DNA of 46,383 nucleotides from Actinomycetota bacterium (GCA_016931915.1 JAFGDU010000149.1:1-46383), one strand, 5' to 3'. Shown: positions 7,623-15,930, numbered from the stretch's first letter. The notes: generated from the sequence alone by a model not told the origin. Program-made: numbers and translations.

Positions 7623-9644
7623 GGGAGGTACCGGGACGGTTCCCGATGGCGGCTCCTCCGGCGGTTCCCAGGTGGACTCTCCTGCGGCGCCGCCTCCAGT
7701 GGCTCCCGTGGCGAAGCCGCCGCCATGGCTGGAGATGCTGCCCATGATCTGGGCAGCCAGAGCCTCCAGGATGCCCCCGTTGCTGCCCCCGGCCACCAGG
7801 ATCTGCGGCACGAAGGAGACGCCGCTGCGGGAGAGGGCGTCCACGGCGTTGACCAGGGCCGTGGGTCCCTGGCCCAGGGCGATCACCTGGGCCTGGTAGG
7901 CCTTGGCGCGGGCCATGCCCACCGCCTCGACCTCAGCGCCCTTGGCGGTACCGGTCTCGCTGATATAGAAAGCCTCGCCGTCGGCCTCGGCCTTGCGCGC
8001 GTTGGCGTTATTGGTCTTGATATCCACGCCCACCTTTGACTTGGCCAGTTCCGCCTGCATGTCCGCCGTGCCCTTGGCCTGCTCCGTCTCGATGCGCTGC
8101 GTCTGGGCGTCTTTCTGCCGCTGGAAGGTCTCGATCTCCTGGCGGGCTATCTCCCGCTCGGTGAGCACGCGCACCAGGTCGGGCGGGAAGACCACGTCCT
8201 GGATGTATACCCCCCTGGTCTCCACCTGGTAGTCGTCCAGCTTCTCCCGGATGTGGTCGTAAGCCTCCTCCTGTACCCGCTGGCGGGTCTCGATGAACTG
8301 CACCGCCTGCATGGATTGCAGCTTGTCCCGGAAGTGGTTGCCCACCGCCGCCTGCAGGACCTCGTTCACCAGGTTCTGCATGGTGCCCACCATGGAGATG
8401 ACCTTGGGGGCCCTGGTGTCCGGGACGTGGATCTGCACCTGCAGGTCGATGGCGAAGATGAACCCCTCCCGCGACTTGGCCACGATCTGTTTCAGCTGGC
8501 GGTCCAGCAGGTGGGCCTCGGATGATGCCTCGGCCCAGTTGAGGGTGAGGATAGCCGTAGGTACGACCTCGGCCTGGTAGACGCGGGGATTGATGGGATA
8601 CTTCCCGGTGCGCAGGGGCTCCTGCCAGATGCCGCGGTGGCCCGGCCTTACCAGGGAGCCGAATTTGAACTCCACGCCGGAGGTGTCCACGGTGGACAGC
8701 CCCACGTAGGCCTTGATCACCGCCACCTGCCCCTGTTCCACCACCAGCATGGGCACCAGCTCCACGCCGACCAGGAAGGGGTTGAGAGCGTAGGCGCCGT
8801 AGAGCAGCGGATCGTGCTGCAGGCCGATCTTCCCCCCGTTGTCCAGGAAGGCCTGGAAGTCCTGGTAGTTGTTGTGCAGGATGTTCTTGCTCCCCAGCAG
8901 GGCCTCGATGAGCTCCAGGTCGCTGACCCCCTGCTGCTCCATCTCCCCGATGTCGCCGAAGGCGCCCAGGCGGCTGGCGATGGCTCCGGAGGGTAGCGGG
9001 TCTCCCTCGTAGGTGGTGACGATACCCAACATGTCTATGAGATGCTCGCCGTCTACACTGGGTTGAGGCGAGATGCGCACCAGGTCCAGGTGGGCATCCG
9101 CGAGGCCGAAGGAGGCGGGATAAAGCTTACCGTCCGAGTCGGTGAGCTCCTTGAGCTCCGGGGATACCGGCAGCCCGTATACCTGGTTCTTGGTGATGAT
9201 CAGGAAGGCCACGGGATGGATGGGGACCATGGTCCCCGGCGGAAGCACCGGGCGCTGCACGCCCTTCTGGCCGCCGTTGGCGATAAAGCCGTCCAGGTCG
9301 GTGAAGTTAGCGAAGACCGGCTTGAACACGGCGGATTTCGCGCCGATGGGCAGCGGGTTCCCGACCTGGGCGATGACCACGCCGATCTCGCCCGCGGGGA
9401 CCTGCACCCAGGGGAACCTGTCCACCTTGAACATGATCCAGAACTTGAAGCGCAGGCCGGGCATGAGCAGTTCGGCCTGGTAGCCGGCTTCGCCCTGGAA
9501 GGCGATGGGATTGTCCTCGGACAGCTTCTTGAAGGAGAACCGCTTGGTGACCAGCCCCACCTGGGTGGGACCGATGCGCCTGAAGGAAGGCAGAACGAGG
9601 ACTATCAATAACCCGACGATAATGAGAATGATCAGCAGAGCCAT
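7611..9644 (-). CDS. SPFH/band-7 (flotillin-like) membrane protein
   Basis: This 677-residue protein begins with one membrane segment (MALLIILIIVGLLIVLVLPS), followed by a long SPFH-type region. It contains VGLVTKRFSFKKL near the start and VDRFPWVQVPAGEIGVVIAQ further on. The C-terminal half has a charged helical stretch rich in Glu, Gln and Lys (EREIARQEIETFQRQKDAQ and onward) and the alanine-rich AEADGEAFYISETGTAKGAE. This is the coiled-coil pattern of flotillins that organise membrane microdomains. The tail is Gly-rich and ends in prolines (PVPPPPE). The open frame extends far upstream, but that part is antisense to the ATPase gene. The ATG at 9644 is preceded by GGAGGTAACGGGC, which fixes the start. 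No partner such as an NfeD-type gene is adjacent. Its role is not known. Confidence 0.82.
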   Translation of the reverse strand: MALLIILIIVGLLIVLVLPSFRRIGPTQVGLVTKRFSFKKLSEDNPIAFQGEAGYQAELLMPGLRFKFWIMFKVDRFPWVQVPAGEIGVVIAQVGNPLPIGAKSAVFKPVFANFTDLDGFIANGGQKGVQRPVLPPGTMVPIHPVAFLIITKNQVYGLPVSPELKELTDSDGKLYPASFGLADAHLDLVRISPQPSVDGEHLIDMLGIVTTYEGDPLPSGAIASRLGAFGDIGEMEQQGVSDLELIEALLGSKNILHNNYQDFQAFLDNGGKIGLQHDPLLYGAYALNPFLVGVELVPMLVVEQGQVAVIKAYVGLSTVDTSGVEFKFGSLVRPGHRGIWQEPLRTGKYPINPRVYQAEVVPTAILTLNWAEASSEAHLLDRQLKQIVAKSREGFIFAIDLQVQIHVPDTRAPKVISMVGTMQNLVNEVLQAAVGNHFRDKLQSMQAVQFIETRQRVQEEAYDHIREKLDDYQVETRGVYIQDVVFPPDLVRVLTEREIARQEIETFQRQKDAQTQRIETEQAKGTADMQAELAKSKVGVDIKTNNANARKAEADGEAFYISETGTAKGAEVEAVGMARAKAYQAQVIALGQGPTALVNAVDALSRSGVSFVPQILVAGGSNGGILEALAAQIMGSISSHGGGFATGATGGGAAGESTWEPPEEPPSGTVPVPPPPE

Positions 9645-9768
9645 GCCCGTTACCTCCGTGCCTCGAGGGATATGCCCTTTACATATGTACGTGATGTGAA
9701 CATAGTAACATGTATGAAACGGGTATGGCGCACCGAGTTTGAGCGGTTTCATGGGGGAGATGAAAACC

Positions 9769-11469
9769 ATGGACGAGGAGTGGGAGCTGCGCTTTGGGGA
9801 TGCCCTGGTGGAGGGCGGGGTCATAACCGCGGCCGAGCTGGAGCGGGCCCTGGCGGCAAGTGAGAGGACGGGTAAAAGGCTGCGGTCGATCCTCATGGGC
9901 GAACGTGGGCTTTCCGAGCACGATATCATGCGCAATCTGAGCCAGAGCACCGGCCTTCCCCTCATACACCTGGAACCCGGCATGATGGATGAGAGAGCGA
10001 AGGCCGCTTTCCCCGTTTCCATGACCAGGAAATACAACGTGCTCCCCCTGCGTTTCGAGGGGGACGAACTGGTGGTGGCCGCGGACCTGCCCCTTGACAT
10101 CGCGGTACTCGAGTCCCTCGCCTTCACCTCGGGCCATCCTATCCAGCAGGTCCTGGCCGGGAGGGAGGAGATCGCGGCGATCATCGGCGCGGCCTCCGGA
10201 GGAGACCGCCTGGAGGAATGGATGGGGGAGTGGGAGGACGAACTCCTCGAATACGTTGACCGCAACCGCGAGGTCGAGCAGGCTGGTGTCGAGGAGTTCG
10301 AGGTAAAAGAGGGTGACGTGGTCAAGCTGGTTAACCTGCTCATCACCAGGGCGATAAAGATGGATGCCAGCGACATCCATATCGAGCCCGAGGAGGGCTT
10401 CAGCCGCATACGCATGCGCGTGGACGGCCAGCTGAGGGAGATCGTCAAGGTCCCGGACGAGCTCCATAAGGGCATGGTAAGCCGCCTCAAGGTACTCTCC
10501 GAGCTGGACATCGCGGAGCGCCGGCTGCCCCACGACGGGTCCTTTTTCGTCCACTTCCAGGGGCGCGACATAGACCTGCGCACATCCACCTCTCCAACCA
10601 TATACGGCGAGTCGGTCAGTCTCAGGCTCCTTGACCAGGGCAAGGCGGCGGTGCGCCTGGAGGACCTGGGTATGGAGCCCGAGGACCTGGCCAGGACGGC
10701 GGAGGCCCTGGAGGCGCCACACGGATTCGTTCTCTCCACCGGGCCCACGGGATGCGGCAAGACCACCACCATGTATGCCATGATCAACGGTATCTCGACC
10801 CCGGAGATGAAGATCGTGACCATAGAGGACCCGGTGGAGTACCGCCTCGACCTGGTAAACCAGATACCGGTGAACCACGCCATCGGCCTTGGGTTCGCGA
10901 GGATACTAAGGTCGGTCCTGAGACAGGACCCCAACGTGATCCTGGTGGGAGAGATAAGGGACATGGAGACGGCGAGCGTGGCCGTGCAGGCGGCGCTCAC
11001 CGGACACCTCCTCCTCAGCACCCTGCACACCAACAACGCTCCCGAGACCCTGCTCCGCCTGGTGGAGATGGGCATCGAGGCCTATTACGTGCGCGAGGTG
11101 GTAAGGCTGGTCATCGCCCAGAGGCTGGTGCGCCTGCTGTGCCCGGAATGCAAGGAGAAATACAGTGCGGATGCGAGGGAGCGGGAGGAGTTAGGAGAAC
11201 CGGCGGACGGTGATACGGTCCTCTTCCGCGCGCGCGGCTGCGATGCCTGCGCTTTCACGGGTTACCGGGGGAGGAGCGGTGTCTTCGAGGTCATGCCCAT
11301 GAGCGAGGAGCTGAAGGAGATGATGACCACGGACGTGCCCATGCGGGTCATCAAGGAGAAGGCGGTGGAGCAGGGCATGAGGACCATGTGGCGCAACGCC
11401 GTGAGCAAGGTGCGGGAGGGCAGGACCTCGCTGGAGGAGATCAGGCGCCTCATACCACGCGAGGGTTGA
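9769..11469 (+). CDS. GspE/PilB-type secretion or type IV pilus assembly ATPase
   Basis: This ~566-residue traffic ATPase would power pilus or pseudopilus assembly from the cytoplasmic side. The N-terminal ~120 residues resemble the MshEN domain (RLRSILMGERGLSEHDI, then GLPLIHL), a fold known in some members to bind cyclic di-GMP. The catalytic domain shows Walker A GPTGCGKTTTMYAM, the Asp-box region RQDPNVILVGEIRDMETA and the His-box segment LLSTLHTNNAPETLLRL. A zinc tetra-cysteine is formed by CPEC and CDAC-FTGYRGR. The frame opens at a TTG at 9739, but the ATG at 9769 has GGGGGAG nine bases upstream and is preferred. No GspF, prepilin peptidase or pilin operon flanks it, so it is an orphan within this window. 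Confidence 0.9.
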   Translation: MDEEWELRFGDALVEGGVITAAELERALAASERTGKRLRSILMGERGLSEHDIMRNLSQSTGLPLIHLEPGMMDERAKAAFPVSMTRKYNVLPLRFEGDELVVAADLPLDIAVLESLAFTSGHPIQQVLAGREEIAAIIGAASGGDRLEEWMGEWEDELLEYVDRNREVEQAGVEEFEVKEGDVVKLVNLLITRAIKMDASDIHIEPEEGFSRIRMRVDGQLREIVKVPDELHKGMVSRLKVLSELDIAERRLPHDGSFFVHFQGRDIDLRTSTSPTIYGESVSLRLLDQGKAAVRLEDLGMEPEDLARTAEALEAPHGFVLSTGPTGCGKTTTMYAMINGISTPEMKIVTIEDPVEYRLDLVNQIPVNHAIGLGFARILRSVLRQDPNVILVGEIRDMETASVAVQAALTGHLLLSTLHTNNAPETLLRLVEMGIEAYYVREVVRLVIAQRLVRLLCPECKEKYSADAREREELGEPADGDTVLFRARGCDACAFTGYRGRSGVFEVMPMSEELKEMMTTDVPMRVIKEKAVEQGMRTMWRNAVSKVREGRTSLEEIRRLIPREG

Positions 11470-11493
11470 GCCGCGGGTAAAAACCGCTTATCC

Positions 11494-12729
11494 TCATTGC
11501 CCCATGATCAGCTCGCGGTAGGTCTCGCCGGTGGGAGTGAGGTTGCCCGCCTGGATGTTGACCCATGTCTGAGAATTGACCAGTTCTAATACCCATGCGT
11601 AGCCCCGCCCCTCCGTTGTGGGAGAGTACGGCAGGTAGGCGAAGAGGTACTGCATCCAGAAGGGGGAGATGAATTCCATATCGAGGTAGTGCGAGAGCTT
11701 CACCAGCACCTCCAGGAAGGACTGGTCCAGGGGCGTCCAGAAGTCGAAGGCGTCGCGGGCGAAGGTATCCGCCGCCATGGCGATGTCCTGTCCCGGGGAG
11801 AGCTCCGATCCCGATGCCTTGTACAGCCATGCCTCGCTCACCGCCAGCCCCTTAGCGTGTGAGCGCGCCATCTCCGAGACGCGCTCGGCCCGATCTATCA
11901 CCAGGTCTCCCTGGATGGGATAAAAGTGAATGTCCAGGTAGTCCACGTCGGTGTTGGCGGCCAGGCTCTCGAAGTATGCCGGGTCGTCCCAACTGCCCGC
12001 ACCTGCTCCTATCTTCGTCTCGCCCCGGTCCAGGCCGGACAGTATATGGTTCACGATCGCCGTCTGGTCGGCCACCGTGAAATCAAGGCCGGTGTTTGCC
12101 CGCTGGGTGCCGGGCTCGTTTTCGACCGTCAGATAGTCTGGTGCGATATCCGTCACAACGGTCTCGATCATGGCCCTTTTCTCGCGCATGTATTCGTCCA
12201 GGGTCAGGCCGGCATAGTCCACTCCCAGGGGTGAGATCTCGGGATCCGGGAAGATGGTCGTGGTCTCGACTATAAGGTTGAGGCCGAGGGACCTCGTCTC
12301 CAGGGCGAGCCAGCGGTAGAACATGAGGTAATCCGAGGAGCGTGGAAAATCGGGGTTGAGGACCGGGTATTGTACGCTCAGTGTTATCCCCGTCACCCCC
12401 AGGTCCTTCAGGGACTCCAGCGTGCGCTGGCAGGCGAGGAAATTGTACGGCTTCAACAGGGCCTCGCCCCGGTTCGAGTTGGCGTTGACCAGCTCGACAC
12501 TGAAAACGGTATCCGAGGTCTCGCCGTCCCAGTGGTCGTCGAGGTAGGCGTCCAGCTCCTCCAGCTTCTCCTCCAGCTCGGCGTATGTATCCTGGTAATC
12601 GGCGGGGACCTCGGCTAATTCCCCCGCCTCGTTCCCGCCCGTCCCCTCATCGCTTGCGGGCTCTTGCGCGCCGCATCCGCTGACGAGGACGAGCGAGAGC
12701 GCGAGCAGGATAGCCAAGAGCGTCCTCAT
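11494..12729 (-). CDS. Lipoprotein with clan-A glycoside hydrolase-like barrel
   Basis: This 411-residue protein has a lipoprotein signal peptide (MRTLLAILLALSLVLVSGC, lipid-modified Cys19) and an acidic linker to about residue 55. The rest looks like a TIM-barrel glycosidase of the clan GH-A type. LTVENEPGTQ has the Asn-Glu-Pro arrangement of the acid/base glutamate, and GLAVSEAWLY carries a plausible nucleophile glutamate. YLDIHFYPIQGD is also typical of such barrels. I cannot assign a numbered family or substrate. The ATG at 12729 is chosen because AGGAGG lies nine bases upstream; a GTG two codons earlier would be too close. It follows the GyrI-like gene by 63 bases on the same strand, with a hairpin between them. 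Confidence 0.65.
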   Translation of the reverse strand: MRTLLAILLALSLVLVSGCGAQEPASDEGTGGNEAGELAEVPADYQDTYAELEEKLEELDAYLDDHWDGETSDTVFSVELVNANSNRGEALLKPYNFLACQRTLESLKDLGVTGITLSVQYPVLNPDFPRSSDYLMFYRWLALETRSLGLNLIVETTTIFPDPEISPLGVDYAGLTLDEYMREKRAMIETVVTDIAPDYLTVENEPGTQRANTGLDFTVADQTAIVNHILSGLDRGETKIGAGAGSWDDPAYFESLAANTDVDYLDIHFYPIQGDLVIDRAERVSEMARSHAKGLAVSEAWLYKASGSELSPGQDIAMAADTFARDAFDFWTPLDQSFLEVLVKLSHYLDMEFISPFWMQYLFAYLPYSPTTEGRGYAWVLELVNSQTWVNIQAGNLTPTGETYRELIMGQ

Positions 12730-12774
12730 CGCCACTAACCTCCTCTCGCTCGTGGCGGCCGTTGAAGCACGCGC

Positions 12775-12792
12775 GCGCCGCCCCCGCGGCGC
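12775..12792 (-). terminator. Hairpin just after the GyrI-like gene
   Basis: A perfect 7-bp GC stem (GCGCCGC with GCGGCGC) and 4-base loop directly abut the stop codon of the gene at 12793-13068. There is no T-run, so it may terminate, attenuate or protect the mRNA upstream of the lipoprotein gene. Confidence 0.45.
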
Positions 12793-13068
12793 TTACTTCT
12801 TGCGCACCGGGAACTGCAGCTCGGTGATGAGATCCTCCTCGTTGCGGGTGATGATGAGATCGTTGTGAAAGATGGCGATGCCGGGACCCATGAGCTCGTA
12901 GCCGTTGTCACCTATCCAGCGCATGAGCTTCAGCTGGGAGTCCTGTACCCCGGAATGGGGCCCCTTGTGCACCAGGAAGGCGACCTCCTGTGCGGGCACC
13001 GTCTTCACCCCGGCCTCCCCCGACTCGGCCATCTTCTTGATCTCCGGCGGCGGCTCCAGCGGTTTCAT
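12793..13068 (-). CDS. Small GyrI-like ligand-binding-fold protein
   Basis: This 91-residue protein resembles one half of the GyrI/AraC effector-binding domain, which binds small molecules or toxins. Supporting features are the segment VPAQEVAFLVHKGPHSGV and the later RWIGDNGYELMGPGIAIFHN. In full GyrI-like proteins the first part (PAxxVAxxxxxGpy) and a later Y-E-x-x-G-P are hallmarks, and both are seen. It lacks any DNA-binding domain. The ATG at 13068 has AGGAGGT five bases upstream. It is upstream of the glycosidase-like lipoprotein in the same direction. The family call is moderate and the ligand is unknown. Confidence 0.6.
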   Translation of the reverse strand: MKPLEPPPEIKKMAESGEAGVKTVPAQEVAFLVHKGPHSGVQDSQLKLMRWIGDNGYELMGPGIAIFHNDLIITRNEEDLITELQFPVRKK

Positions 13069-13158
13069 ATTCTACCTCCTCTTCCATTATCGTACGCGCT
13101 TGTTAAATTGCCGTTACGTATCAATTATAAAGGGATTAACGCAAACGTCCGACAGTAT

Positions 13159-13203
13159 GCATCGCGTAAGCGACAGCGACGCCCGGAGGGCGGCGCGGCG
13201 GTG
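13159..13203. repeat. 45-bp direct repeat, copy 1
   Basis: This unit matches 13340-13384 at 43 of 45 positions. Its first half (GCATCGCGTAAGCGACAGCG) resembles the GCGAGGAGCG dispersed repeat. Its second half contains the small hairpin CGCCCGGAGGGCG. Confidence 0.75.
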
Positions 13204-13206
13204 CCT

Positions 13207-13267
13207 GGTCTTTAGCGTGAAGTTGGGGTTCGCATTACCGACCGTGGTTTCGCTCACGTTAAAGACC
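13207..13267. repeat. Inverted repeat with 14-bp arms
   Basis: The left arm GGTCTTTAGCGTGA (13207-13220) pairs with TCACGTTAAAGACC (13254-13267), with one G-U pair. A 33-base loop separates them. It lies between the two 45-bp direct repeats. Confidence 0.6.
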
Positions 13268-13339
13268 TGGCACGCGTGGTCCGCGCTGCCACGCCCTCTG
13301 GAGAACCACCTACGTCTGAGTAATACCATACGAGAGGCT

Positions 13340-13384
13340 GCATCGCATAAGCGACAGCGACGCCCGGAGGGCGGCGCGACGGTG
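13340..13384. repeat. 45-bp direct repeat, copy 2
   Basis: This is the second copy of the 13159-13203 unit in the same orientation, 181 bp downstream, with two substitutions. Confidence 0.75.
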
Positions 13385-13404
13385 TCCCAGCGCCTGTCCT
13401 GACT

Positions 13405-13425
13405 GTGCCAGGCCAGGCCTGGCAC
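13405..13425. terminator. 21-base palindromic hairpin
   Basis: GTGCCAGGCC and GGCCTGGCAC flank a single central A. It lies 40 bases beyond the stop codon of the minus-strand dehydratase subunit gene and could end its transcript. No T-run follows. Confidence 0.4.
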
Positions 13426-13464
13426 GTGTACATGCGGTAATGATTCGATGCCAGTACTTAGGTC

Positions 13465-14718
13465 CTAGCGCAGAGACTCCAGAAACGCCTCCAGGCGGGT
13501 GGAGATCTGCCCCTCCTGGTATTCACGCTCGTCCACGCAGTCGCCGTCCAGGATGAGGGTTGGTATTCCCTTCTCCTGCAGGGCCTGTTTCACCAACTGC
13601 GCTCCGCCGCAGCTCTGCCGGCATCCCCAGTGGTTGAAGTGGATGGCACCCTCCAGGCGGTATTCCTCTGCCAGGGAAGCGAGGTAGGAAGCTCTCCTCT
13701 CCACCGGCCCCACCAGGAAATGGCCGCCTACCTTGGCGGCGAGGGAGGTGAAGGGGTCGCGGGGGTCCATGGGCTCCCAGCAGGAATGGGTGTATTCCTC
13801 GCACACCAGGCGTGCGCCGTATCGTTCGAGGGTGTCGAACAGCCCCTGGGAATACCAGGGCTTGAGGTGCATCCACATCAGCCGTATGGCATCCTCGCCC
13901 GCACACCCCCGCTGCTTGAGCTCTTCGCACAGGAGGCGGTAGTAGTCCTTCCCCGCGCGCGATCCCATGCTGCCGGAGAGGACGCTTATTCCTCCCATGG
14001 CGTCCTTGCCGTCCAGGGTGCAGTCGTCGCGTTTGCGCAATTCCTCTATCTCGTGCAGGTAAGCAAGGGTCTGGTTGGAGAGTTCGATGGCCTCCGCCAG
14101 GCCCTTCCTCATGCGCGAATCGTTATAGCCGGAGAACCCGGACAACACCCGCGCAGCCTCCTCGAGCTCCGCGGCCAGAAGGGCATTACCCTCCTCGCGC
14201 CCCGGCAGGGGGACGTCCAAGACCATCTCAGGAGCACCGTAGAGGTCTGACACGTAGGAAAAGGACAGGGGCGCCGAATCGCAGGGGTAGTTGACGGCCA
14301 GCAGCAGGTCCGGACGGGGCATGAACCCGTCAACGGCGCAGCCCAGCATGCAGCGGTGATACGAGCATGCGTCCTGGGAGAAGCCCACCTCCGTCGCCCG
14401 GTCGATAAAGCGGGGCGCCAGACCCGCCGAGGCCACCACCGCGGCCGCCATCTCCGGGTAGAAGGGGATGCAGTCCATGCCTATGACCAGCTCGCTGGGG
14501 ACGAGGAGATTGCACCACACCACGGGACCGCGCCCCAGGTAGGCTTCGCGGGTGCTCTTGATGAAGTAGGTGAGGGATACGCGGTCGGCCTTCCACTGCG
14601 GGCGGTTCAGGGGAGAGCGGGCCAGGCTTTCCACTGCCTTCCAGAAGACCTTGGAGTGCACCGTGGCGGGGGTGAGCCTGCCGGTGAAGCGGTCCCTGAC
14701 GTCCTCGACCAGGCTCAT
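13465..14718 (-). CDS. 2-hydroxyacyl-CoA dehydratase (HgdB/BcrC-type) subunit
   Basis: This 417-residue protein belongs to the family of Fe-S subunits found in 2-hydroxyacyl-CoA dehydratases and benzoyl-CoA reductases. Conserved cysteines that could ligand the cluster are in DACSYHRCMLGCAVDG (near residues 115-130) and in the later HFNHWGCRQSCGGAQ. The C-terminal GIPTLILDGDCVDE and GQISTRLEAFLESL are characteristic. These enzymes need electrons injected by an ATP-dependent activator, which is not encoded in the window. The ATG at 14718 follows AGGAGGTGCGCG. It lies 31 bases downstream of a second family member, so the two probably form one operon and one heterodimer. The substrate is unknown. 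Confidence 0.85.
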   Translation of the reverse strand: MSLVEDVRDRFTGRLTPATVHSKVFWKAVESLARSPLNRPQWKADRVSLTYFIKSTREAYLGRGPVVWCNLLVPSELVIGMDCIPFYPEMAAAVVASAGLAPRFIDRATEVGFSQDACSYHRCMLGCAVDGFMPRPDLLLAVNYPCDSAPLSFSYVSDLYGAPEMVLDVPLPGREEGNALLAAELEEAARVLSGFSGYNDSRMRKGLAEAIELSNQTLAYLHEIEELRKRDDCTLDGKDAMGGISVLSGSMGSRAGKDYYRLLCEELKQRGCAGEDAIRLMWMHLKPWYSQGLFDTLERYGARLVCEEYTHSCWEPMDPRDPFTSLAAKVGGHFLVGPVERRASYLASLAEEYRLEGAIHFNHWGCRQSCGGAQLVKQALQEKGIPTLILDGDCVDEREYQEGQISTRLEAFLESLR

Positions 14719-14749
14719 CGCGCACCTCCTTCGTGCCCGCTTGCCTTCA

Positions 14750-15748
14750 TCACAGCATCTCCAGGAAGGCCTCCACGCGCGTGAGCAACTGTCCCACGTG
14801 GCCGTCGGAGTAGTCGCTCTCCAGTCGCAGCAGGGGAATGCCCTCTTCCTGCAGCCTCTTCTGCACGCGCGGAAAATCGTATAGGTAGGAATCGCAGAAT
14901 TTCAGGGAGGCGTAGATGACCCCCCGCGCCTCCTCCGACCTGACTCTCTCCACCAGTAGGTCGTAGCGGCGTTCGGGCTCGGACATCCTGGCGCAGGGGT
15001 GGCGGTCGAGGTAGCTGCGGGCCAGGGAAGCCAGGAGGCCGTCCACATCATCCCCCCGGGGAAGGGTGGGGGAGGCGAAGGCGCGGTCGCCGTTGCAGAG
15101 GTCGATCCATGCTACGCTTGCGCCGGCGCGGTCCAGGCTGGAGACCAGGCCGGCGGGATTGAGCAGGTTCCCGGTGAGCAGCACCGGGGCGCCGTGATTT
15201 CCGCCGCCCTCTGATGCTTCAGGAAGCACGTCTCCGGGGGGCCGGGTATGCGCTTCCATGGCCAGACGCAGGCGTGCTGCGCCGTATATGCCCTCGCAGG
15301 CTCGCAGGTAGTCCAGGCGGCGCTCCTCCCTCGCATGCGAGGCCTCCAGCAAGCCGCCTGTGGTTATCTCCCTGCCCCAGGAGTGCGACAGCTCCCGCAT
15401 GAGTCGTTTGTATTCGCGGGCCAGCAGGCGCTCGCTTCCCGCCCCCGGGTTGCGCGGGAGGTCCACTAGATAGACGAAATCATCCCTGAAGCGGTCACTC
15501 CAGGCATCGTAGAGACGGCGCATGCCGTCGCAGGAGTTGACGAAGACGGCGTGGTGGGGTCCGCCACCGGCTATCGCGGCCGCCAGGCAGGCGCGTACGT
15601 AGGGACAGATGGCCGGGTGGAGGAAGCTGTCGGCGGATTCGAGGGAGCCGGGGTCTCCAAAGTGCCGCACGGGGGTGAGACCCGAGGCGTCCAGTATCTC
15701 CAGCGGCGTGTAGGTACAGAACCAGGCTACGGCGTTGTCCTCGTGCAT
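14750..15748 (-). CDS. 2-hydroxyacyl-CoA dehydratase-type second subunit
   Basis: This 332-residue protein is a divergent, shorter member of the same dehydratase subunit family as the gene downstream. It opens with AVAWFCTYTPLEILDASGL, the usual N-terminal fold signature in which the cell's own enzyme recognises CoA substrates. FVNSCDGMRRLYDAW and SLKFCDSYLYDFP place two cysteines where cluster ligands are expected. It ends GIPLLRLESDYSDG and VGQLLTRVEAFLEML, as in HgdB-like proteins. It is the first gene of the apparent two-gene operon. A GGAGG lies somewhat far from the ATG, but a closer GAGGGG is four bases upstream. The substrate cannot be deduced, and no activator or CoA-transferase is adjacent. 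Confidence 0.8.
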   Translation of the reverse strand: MHEDNAVAWFCTYTPLEILDASGLTPVRHFGDPGSLESADSFLHPAICPYVRACLAAAIAGGGPHHAVFVNSCDGMRRLYDAWSDRFRDDFVYLVDLPRNPGAGSERLLAREYKRLMRELSHSWGREITTGGLLEASHAREERRLDYLRACEGIYGAARLRLAMEAHTRPPGDVLPEASEGGGNHGAPVLLTGNLLNPAGLVSSLDRAGASVAWIDLCNGDRAFASPTLPRGDDVDGLLASLARSYLDRHPCARMSEPERRYDLLVERVRSEEARGVIYASLKFCDSYLYDFPRVQKRLQEEGIPLLRLESDYSDGHVGQLLTRVEAFLEML

Positions 15749-15840
15749 GCTTCCCCTCAGGCCTCCTTATCGATGCCCGCCGCATCGCGGGCGCGCAACC
15801 CTTATGCCGGAACATTCTCCACGCGGCCGGGGCGTTATGG

Positions 15841-15885
15841 CTTGACGCTGATCACAGCTTTCGCGGGGAAATGATCCCCGTCAAG
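15841..15885. promoter_or_regulatory. Nested inverted repeats upstream of rubredoxin
   Basis: An outer pair CTTGACG/CGTCAAG (15841-15847, 15879-15885) encloses an inner hairpin CGGGGA-AATGA-TCCCCG (15864-15880). The arms overlap by two bases, so only one can form at a time. It lies between the divergent dehydratase and rubredoxin operons. Confidence 0.4.
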
Positions 15886-15900
15886 ATAACCTACATTCTA

Positions 15901-15930
15901 GCGGTATATTCTAGTTTTTGCGGGTATATT
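15901..15930 (+). promoter_or_regulatory. AT-rich candidate promoter of the rubredoxin operon
   Basis: GGTATATT occurs twice, 20 bp apart (15903-15910 and 15923-15930), in an AT-rich patch within otherwise GC-rich DNA. Either TATATT could serve as a -10 element. No clear -35 hexamer is seen. Confidence 0.4.

Larger units (their letters stand above)
13069..13464. other. 396-base spacer without a convincing gene, rich in repeats
   Basis: Open frames here (one on each strand, about 100-165 codons) cross the repeats and show no family resemblance, so I call no gene. The spacer holds two direct repeats, a 14-bp inverted repeat and a 21-base palindrome, listed separately. Confidence 0.6.

Noticed and set aside
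9645..11075. An upstream extension of the SPFH frame to give a 1154-residue protein
   Set aside because: The extra part is antisense to the ATPase coding sequence and has no family signal. A membrane segment, ATG and GGAGG mark the true start at 9644.
13159..13384. CRISPR array
   Set aside because: Only two copies of a 45-bp unit, spaced 136 bases apart, with no cas genes; not an array.
13114..13425. A 103-residue minus-strand frame in the repeat spacer
   Set aside because: It spans the two direct repeats and inverted repeats, lacks a ribosome site and resembles nothing.
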